Below, piece after piece: positions 8,051 to 13,270 of a stretch of 13,270 nucleotides of DNA. Origin of the DNA: Bacteroidales bacterium (lineage in GTDB: Bacteria; Bacteroidota; Bacteroidia; Bacteroidales; JAADJA01); assembly GCA_029933495.1 (NCBI GenBank), contig JAOZOC010000009.1, forward strand, positions 8,749-22,018, given 5' to 3'. The notes beneath the pieces are model-generated. The model had not been told where the DNA came from and ran no database searches. It worked only from the letters and a program-made list of their open reading frames with translations. How positions within the stretch are numbered: the first letter of the stretch is position 1; each line of letters opens with the position of its first letter. The position numbers and the translations under genes are program-made.

Positions 8051-8088
8051 ATTCAAGTAAATGAGTAAGAATAGCAAAATAACTTTGA

Positions 8089-9456
8089 ATGGCGAATTTT
8101 AAATTTGATGCACTTTCCTATGTAGGGCGAAGAAAAAACAATCAGGACTCCTGTTTTTCAAATGAGATCAGTAAAGGATTTTATTTTCTGGCAGTCGCAG
8201 ATGGAATGGGAGGGGCTGCAGGTGGTGAAATTGCAAGCCAAGCTGTTATTGCAACTGCAAAATCATTTTTAAATAATGAACCCAAGTCCAACATTTATCC
8301 CGATAATCTTAAAGAATTATTAAGCCAGATATTTGCAAAATCACAGGAAGCGATTGCTTTAAAAATTAAACAAAATCCAGAGTTGGCGGGGATGGGCACA
8401 ACCCTCACCTGTGTTCTGCTTTATGAAGATAAATATGCATATGGAAACATTGGAGACAGCAGGGTTTATCTCATTTCTAAAAATGAAATTAAACAAATAA
8501 CAAACGACCATACATATATTCAGGAGCACATTAACAAACATGGAGATGATATCCCTGAGCATTTTCATAAAACCTATGGCCATATTATAACCCGTTCAAT
8601 AAATGGGGAAGATGACAAACCGGAGCTCTTTCCACTTGATGCCAATTATTGCACACTAAATGAAGGGGAGCTTTTTTTACTATGTTCTGACGGACTTATC
8701 ACAAACAAAACAGAAAAGGATAATTCAGACTTCTATGAAATAATTATTGGGAATAAGGATTTATTAAAAACTTTAAAGAACCTTATTTCATACGCATTTT
8801 CTAGGGGCTCAACAGATAATATTACTGCTGTTATTGGAGAGTTCGGATATTTAAAAAGAGGAAAAACCTCAATGCCGGAATATGAGTATCCACCAAAAAA
8901 TGACCAATTAACAGATAACACAAGTACCACCTCAAATTCAACTATTGATAGAGTTGAAGAGGCTGATGTTATTTCAGAGAATTCATCAGGCAAGAGAAAG
9001 GCAAATTCAAAAAAAATGCTATCTGTTATACTTATAATTTTAACATTATTACTTGTAGCAATTATTACCGGAGCTTACATCCTTTTTACAGAAAAGCCAA
9101 ACAAGGAGGAGATAATAATCGTAACTGAACACAATGACGAATCAGTAAAAGAGAATGAAATAAAGGCAGTTGATTTCATGGGATTTGAAGAAAGAAAAAT
9201 GGAGCTAAAGCTAGCTGTACCAACTAATATTTACTGGAGTAAATACCCTGATATTAAGGGCTTTAAAAAGTACTTAATACACGAAAGAGATGGGAAATTT
9301 ATTGATTTTACTATATCTTCAATTGGTAATACAAATATAAATTTTAACAAATTAGGCATAGTAGCCCCCGGGACTTATACGCTAAAAATAATAGTTGTTC
9401 TTAAGAATGGAAAAAAAGTTTCCGGAAAAAAAGATTTAGTAATAACAGCAAAATAG
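8089..9456 (+). CDS. Membrane-anchored PP2C-type Ser/Thr phosphatase with exported C-terminal domain (455 aa)
   Basis: Residues 1-252 are a complete bacterial PP2C (PPM) domain, which removes phosphate from Ser/Thr with Mn/Mg. Visible motifs are RRKNNQDS (metal Asp20), VADGMGG (36-42, Asp38/Gly39), GMGTTLT (101-107), GNIGDSRVYL (119-128), ITRSINGE (167-174), CSDGL (199-203, Asp201) and RGSTDNIT (239-246, Asp243). All expected metal ligands are present, so activity is likely. Residues 253-308 are a polar linker ending in KRKANSKK. Residues 310-333 span the membrane, so the phosphatase is cytoplasmic. Residues 334-455 are exported and beta-rich (IYWSKYPDIKGFKKYLI, then PGTYTLKIIVVLKNGKKV), Ig/fibronectin-like in look but not assigned. 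Most bacterial PP2Cs end after about 240-260 residues, so the exported tail is unusual. It is the likely counter-enzyme of the two neighbouring kinases. Confidence 0.95.
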   Translation: MANFKFDALSYVGRRKNNQDSCFSNEISKGFYFLAVADGMGGAAGGEIASQAVIATAKSFLNNEPKSNIYPDNLKELLSQIFAKSQEAIALKIKQNPELAGMGTTLTCVLLYEDKYAYGNIGDSRVYLISKNEIKQITNDHTYIQEHINKHGDDIPEHFHKTYGHIITRSINGEDDKPELFPLDANYCTLNEGELFLLCSDGLITNKTEKDNSDFYEIIIGNKDLLKTLKNLISYAFSRGSTDNITAVIGEFGYLKRGKTSMPEYEYPPKNDQLTDNTSTTSNSTIDRVEEADVISENSSGKRKANSKKMLSVILIILTLLLVAIITGAYILFTEKPNKEEIIIVTEHNDESVKENEIKAVDFMGFEERKMELKLAVPTNIYWSKYPDIKGFKKYLIHERDGKFIDFTISSIGNTNINFNKLGIVAPGTYTLKIIVVLKNGKKVSGKKDLVITAK

Positions 9457-9503
9457 TCACATTAAATGACCAGTATGTATGAACTAGTCGGAAATAGTTA
9501 ACT

Positions 9504-12008
9504 ATGAAAAAAGTCAAAAATAACTTACTACTAATAGCCCTATCAATATATTTCATTAACGTTTTACAATCGCAAGACTCTAGTTTTATAATATCACCCA
9601 CAATATATTCCAACTATCCCAATATTGAAATTAGTGGTCTAATTAATAACAAAACCGAACTTTGCAGCAATCCACTTGATACAGTAAAATTAAAAATCTT
9701 TGCCGATGACAAGCCTTGCAGTTTGCTTTCAATAAAGGAGAATTCTGACACCCTTAATATTCATATACTTTTTGAAGAGAACAACTTTTCAGAAAAAACA
9801 GATAGCCTTATTCAAACAATTAATGAACTTAATGCAAGTTGCATAGCCACAATAAAACCTGTATGGCATCTAATTAGAAGCACAAGTATTCTTAACAAAC
9901 AAGAGGGCTCTATAGTAACCTATAACGACTCTCTGGCTAAATTTATTTTTATTGACACATTGGCCTTTGATTATACAACTATAAGTGATTTTATCAATAG
10001 ATTAAGTGAATCTTCTCCCCAAACAAAACATCTAACTCTCCTATACTCAAATGAAGAGAGCAAGGATGTTTTAAGCATATATACACAGATTGCTAACTCA
10101 GAAAAACACAACAATGTTTTTTTTAGCTATATTTCTTTTTCAAAAGATCAATTTAAACCATTTGTTTTCTTTGAGAACATATATGTTAACAGTAAAACTT
10201 TTGTAAAAACCAAAATCTTCAAATCCCAAGACGAAGATATATTAATTGACAGCTCTTTGGGTTATTACCAAATTGACCAAGGAAGCATCAGTAACGATCT
10301 TTGCGAAATGCTAAATTGCATTTCTAATCGACATTTAGTAATAGCATTTAGTACTGACAATACTGAGGCACGGGCTGATTCAGTTCACTATAGAGTTATT
10401 TATAAGTGGGACAATCAACACTTAACAAATAGTTTTACAGTTAAGAAAACAAATCAATCAATTGGGAAAAACAGCCTTCCCTCACAGATTATTACTCTCC
10501 ATAATAACTATAAAAAAGAGCCATCAGACAGCTTAAAAATTTTATCAAAAGAGTTAATAATTGAGTATAGTAAATCCAGTGAAATAATAGCTAACCCTGA
10601 TTCTTTATTCTTTATTTCTGAGGAAATATGGGACTTTTCACCCCAGAAAGATAATTGGTATAGGGATATAAAAACAGACTTGTTAGTGAATAGTTTATCA
10701 TCAAAAAGCACATCTGATGAAAGGTTACTGATTATTAACGAGCTTATACTCTTGCAACCAGATGATAAAGATTATAAATTAAAAAAACTGAAGATTGCTG
10801 GAGATAATTATTCTCAAAACAAAGAATACAAAAATGCTGTTTCAGCTTATTCAAGCTATCTTGAATTAGAAGATGATTCATCTATTTCAAAAAAGTTAAA
10901 ATTGAACCTGGAAATTGCCTTTGGGGTTTATTACAATAAAAGAGATTATACAAATCTTTACATTCTAGGTAAAAGCAATTCCGAACACTTCAGGACTTCT
11001 TTCAAAATGCGTTATTATTATGCGCAGGCATGCTACTATGAGAAGGATTACAAATTGTCACTTCAAAATTATAGCTGGTTGATTGATAACTGGGATAATA
11101 ATCAGAAATACCTGAATTGGAATAATGCAATGCTCAAATTAGAAAAACTATATACTTATAATTATAAATTTGATGAGTCATTAAAACTGACCAGGAAAAT
11201 ATACAGGGACACTAGAAATGAAGCTGCACTTGATTCATATTTAAAAAACCTAAGATTTAAACACTTAATTCTAATTGCAGACGCATTTCCTGCATTTCTA
11301 ATAAACTCAAAGTCAAGAAATAATATTAAGCTATTGTCTTCTAGTATTCCAAAGCCATCATTGGAATGCATTAAAAGTATTTATCTGAAGAATACAAAAA
11401 CCGGAAATATTACTCAAATTATCAAATACAATAATATATCTAAACCCCCAAAAGGATCACTCGAAAAGATTAAAACTTACCCGGCAATAATAACCAGCAA
11501 TAATAATGAAATCGGCTGGATTGTAAATCGCAAAAGAGATAATCTAATTATTATGAACTTTTCAATAACACCTGTTAATATTGAAGAAAACAATCTAGTA
11601 ATTAAGATAAGAAATAACAGGGATATGGTAGAACCCTGGGAAAATCTGGCAAATTATGAAGCTGAGTTCCTACAAGAGTATTGTACTGGTGTTTTAGCTG
11701 GAATGATCTCCTTTGAGCTTGATATTGGTTTCACTGGAAATATAAATAAATATTGGAAAGCAGTTCATAAGAACTCAAAGCTTCAATATATGCTAATATA
11801 TGACAACCACGGGAAAATTACTCAAAATAAATCATTCTCAATTGATAGAGCAACTGTGAACAAAACTCTTTGGTCAAAATCAAAAAAAACAAAGACCTTT
11901 TTTAAACAAGAAATTTCATACAACAATAAGAGTATTATTGACATAGCAAATCCAATATATATAGGTTATACCTGGAATGGTATTTTAAAAATAGGGTTTC
12001 TTAATTAA
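9504..12008 (+). CDS. Exported multidomain protein: putative degenerate vWA-like region, TPRs, unknown C-terminal domain (834 aa)
   Basis: Residues 1-24 are a signal peptide (KKVKNN, hydrophobic core, end LQSQ). I do not recognise the protein as a known family. Residues 57-310 have the strand/helix order of a von Willebrand A domain: VKLKIFADDKPCSLLSIKEN (61-80), then LNIHILFEENNFSEKTDSLI (84-103), a central HLTLLYSNEESKDVL (176-190) and NNVFFSYISF. The metal site DxSxS is not kept (EENNFS instead), so the vWA call is tentative. Residues 405-580 are TPR-like (QNKEYKNAVSAYSSYLELE; YYEKDYKLSLQNYSWLIDNW). Residues 585-834 form another domain with IGWIVNRKRDNLIIMNF and EYCTGVLAGMISFELDIG; no match comes to mind. 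No membrane span follows the signal peptide. It lies 47 bases after PP2C and 5 bases before the second kinase, so it is very probably in the same operon. A role as an external sensor or scaffold is inference. Confidence 0.8.
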   Translation: MKKVKNNLLLIALSIYFINVLQSQDSSFIISPTIYSNYPNIEISGLINNKTELCSNPLDTVKLKIFADDKPCSLLSIKENSDTLNIHILFEENNFSEKTDSLIQTINELNASCIATIKPVWHLIRSTSILNKQEGSIVTYNDSLAKFIFIDTLAFDYTTISDFINRLSESSPQTKHLTLLYSNEESKDVLSIYTQIANSEKHNNVFFSYISFSKDQFKPFVFFENIYVNSKTFVKTKIFKSQDEDILIDSSLGYYQIDQGSISNDLCEMLNCISNRHLVIAFSTDNTEARADSVHYRVIYKWDNQHLTNSFTVKKTNQSIGKNSLPSQIITLHNNYKKEPSDSLKILSKELIIEYSKSSEIIANPDSLFFISEEIWDFSPQKDNWYRDIKTDLLVNSLSSKSTSDERLLIINELILLQPDDKDYKLKKLKIAGDNYSQNKEYKNAVSAYSSYLELEDDSSISKKLKLNLEIAFGVYYNKRDYTNLYILGKSNSEHFRTSFKMRYYYAQACYYEKDYKLSLQNYSWLIDNWDNNQKYLNWNNAMLKLEKLYTYNYKFDESLKLTRKIYRDTRNEAALDSYLKNLRFKHLILIADAFPAFLINSKSRNNIKLLSSSIPKPSLECIKSIYLKNTKTGNITQIIKYNNISKPPKGSLEKIKTYPAIITSNNNEIGWIVNRKRDNLIIMNFSITPVNIEENNLVIKIRNNRDMVEPWENLANYEAEFLQEYCTGVLAGMISFELDIGFTGNINKYWKAVHKNSKLQYMLIYDNHGKITQNKSFSIDRATVNKTLWSKSKKTKTFFKQEISYNNKSIIDIANPIYIGYTWNGILKIGFLN

Positions 12009-12013
12009 CACCA

Positions 12014-12946
12014 ATGAGGTTTTCTGCTTATGAAATAAAAAAAATATTCTCATCAAATTTTTCTGATATTGCTTTTCTTGAGGATTTTAATAAAATGAAA
12101 ACCCGATATCGTGAAAATGGGATTATTATATTTTATTACTATAAGAACGGCGAGAAAAATGTAATTAAGTATTATTCTCTCCAAAATGTTCCAGACAAAC
12201 ATATTAACCAAAGAATAAAATCTCTAAACCGTGAATATGAATTTGCAAAAAGGGTAAAACATCATCCCAATATAGTAAATGTTTATAGGCACAACAAGAT
12301 TAGAATTAATGGGATATTGATAGGAATTGTTATGTTTATGGAGTTTTTTTCAATGACACTTAAAGAACTCATTGCAAAGAAAGGAAAATTTTCAGATAGG
12401 GAGATTGAATCGTTTTTAATTCAGATGGGTAGTGCATTAGAAACCATACATTTTAAGATTCCCAACCCCTTAATACATTGCGACATAAAACCGTCAAACA
12501 TAGGGGTTAAGGAATTATCACCAGAAAACTATCATTATAAATTAATGGATTTTGATGTTTCAATAGATTTAAACGAAAATAGCCGGGAAAGTATGATAAG
12601 CAGCAGTACAGGATATACACCGGGATATTCGCCACCTGAACAGGAAAAGGCCTTTTATAATAGAGAAGGGGAATTGTCAAACGTAATAGACATATACTCA
12701 GTTGGTATTATTGCCAGGCAAATGTTAACTGGTGATGAGCCTACATTGCCAGCAAACAATTTGTCCTTATTTTTTCCAGGTAAGAAAAATTGGGGGAAAG
12801 TTTTTTGTCAACTGTGTAATCCGGATCCTAATTTAAGACCAAAAACTATTAATTTATCTGTATATAGAAAATGGGGAATAAAAATAGTTTTAATAGTATT
12901 ATTCTTAATATTCATCACTACAGCAATTATTTATAATTTGAGATAA
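12014..12946 (+). CDS. Tail-anchored, divergent Ser/Thr protein kinase (310 aa)
   Basis: The kinase fold spans about residues 15-280. Conserved parts are Lys52 in VIKYYS, Glu74 in a helix LNREYEFAKRV, HCDIKPSN (155-162, catalytic Asp157, Asn162), metal Asp179, PPEQ (207-210, the APE position) and IDIYSVGII. Departures are clear. No glycine-rich loop is visible (the region reads KTRYRENGIIIFYYY), HRD is HCD (a non-RD kinase) and DFG is DFD. Lys, Glu, Asp and Asn are kept, so it may be a weak kinase rather than a pseudokinase; I cannot decide. Residues 290-307 are one membrane span preceded by VYRKWGIK, leaving only about three residues outside, so it is tail-anchored with the kinase in the cytoplasm. 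Its start lies 5 bases after the upstream stop. It may be activated by the large RD kinase or may modulate it; this is inference. Confidence 0.9.
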   Translation: MRFSAYEIKKIFSSNFSDIAFLEDFNKMKTRYRENGIIIFYYYKNGEKNVIKYYSLQNVPDKHINQRIKSLNREYEFAKRVKHHPNIVNVYRHNKIRINGILIGIVMFMEFFSMTLKELIAKKGKFSDREIESFLIQMGSALETIHFKIPNPLIHCDIKPSNIGVKELSPENYHYKLMDFDVSIDLNENSRESMISSSTGYTPGYSPPEQEKAFYNREGELSNVIDIYSVGIIARQMLTGDEPTLPANNLSLFFPGKKNWGKVFCQLCNPDPNLRPKTINLSVYRKWGIKIVLIVLFLIFITTAIIYNLR

Positions 12947-13270
12947 ATCTTATCTAAATCCAATCAATTATAAAAAGAATTCATATTTATTAATCTCCAA
13001 AAATGAGCGGTTGAGAAAAGGATTTTCAATGCAGATAAAGCAGTACAAGGCCGTTGCAGAACTAACCAATTTCTAATTTCTTAAAAAACATGCATTTTTT
13101 TACTATTTTATGTTTTTTTATCATGGTATTAGCGTATATATGCCCTATTATAACTACGTTATCTCTTATTTTTTTGCTCTTGGACGCAACTATCCCAGGA
13201 CTCCGATATAAATTATAACAAATTGCCTCCATTAAATTCTGGGTATGCATTTTTTGTATTCCTCGATATC
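12947..13270. other. Non-coding or unassigned right end (324 bp)
   Basis: No convincing gene is seen. A plus-strand frame is open from 12942 to 13075 without a start before 13029, and a minus-strand frame is open from the window edge to 13062; neither looks like a known protein. An AT-only stem, AAAAAACA (13083-13090) with TGTTTTTT (13111-13118), could end the rightward transcript but is weak. The region could also hold the decayed end of a neighbouring gene that begins beyond 13270. Confidence 0.4.

Noticed and set aside
8080..8087. TAACTTTG just before the PP2C start, a match to the -7 promoter consensus
   Set aside because: Transcription would begin inside the coding region, after the ATG at 8089, and no TTTG or TTG lies at the right distance upstream.
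8061..8099. Short overlapping frame starting at the ATG at 8061
   Set aside because: It encodes only a dozen residues in another frame and shows no sign of being a leader peptide.
628..12946. Type VI secretion control cassette (PpkA/PppA/Fha-like)
   Set aside because: No structural T6SS gene is in the window, and the membrane and exported-domain layout differs; genes outside the window were not seen.
13062..13250. 62-codon minus-strand frame near the right edge
   Set aside because: The composition follows the AT-rich background, it contains low-complexity lysine runs, and it matches no family I know; a decayed transposase or gene end is possible but not shown.

Overview
The window is AT-rich, has no clear Shine-Dalgarno sites, and carries TTTG-N18-TAnnTTTG promoter pairs. 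Together with lysine/asparagine-rich proteins and several short signal peptides ending near 'SQ' or 'AQ', this points to a Bacteroidota bacterium, probably an environmental member; I cannot name the genus. There are no rRNA, tRNA, CRISPR, integrase or recognisable IS genes.

The locus is two divergent gene blocks around a 332-bp control region (6586-6917). The left block reads leftward. It starts with a 1510-residue transmembrane Ser/Thr kinase made of a zinc ribbon, a Hanks-type kinase domain, 14 TPR/coiled-coil units, one membrane span and an exported tail. Next come an exported 461-residue protein built from 37-residue helical repeats and a secreted protein with 94-residue Ig-like (Kre9/KNH-like) repeats, which runs off the window at base 1. 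The right block reads rightward: an exported OB-like domain joined by one membrane span to a cytoplasmic FHA domain; a PP2C phosphatase with one membrane span and an exported beta-rich tail; an exported 834-residue protein with a putative degenerate vWA-like region, TPRs and an unrecognised C-terminal domain; and a tail-anchored, divergent Ser/Thr kinase. The last 324 bp hold no convincing gene.

Taken together this looks like an envelope-spanning Ser/Thr phosphorylation module: two writers (kinases), one eraser (PP2C) and one possible reader (FHA). Each is fixed to the inner membrane, and three of the four also carry an exported domain. The exported repeat proteins are candidate ligands, scaffolds or targets. 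The gene set recalls the vWA/PP2C/kinase triads known from TerY-P systems and the kinase/phosphatase/FHA sets that control type VI secretion. However, no Ter, T6SS, PASTA or penicillin-binding protein gene is in the window, so its output is unknown. The joint function is inference; the individual kinase, PP2C and FHA calls rest on visible motifs.
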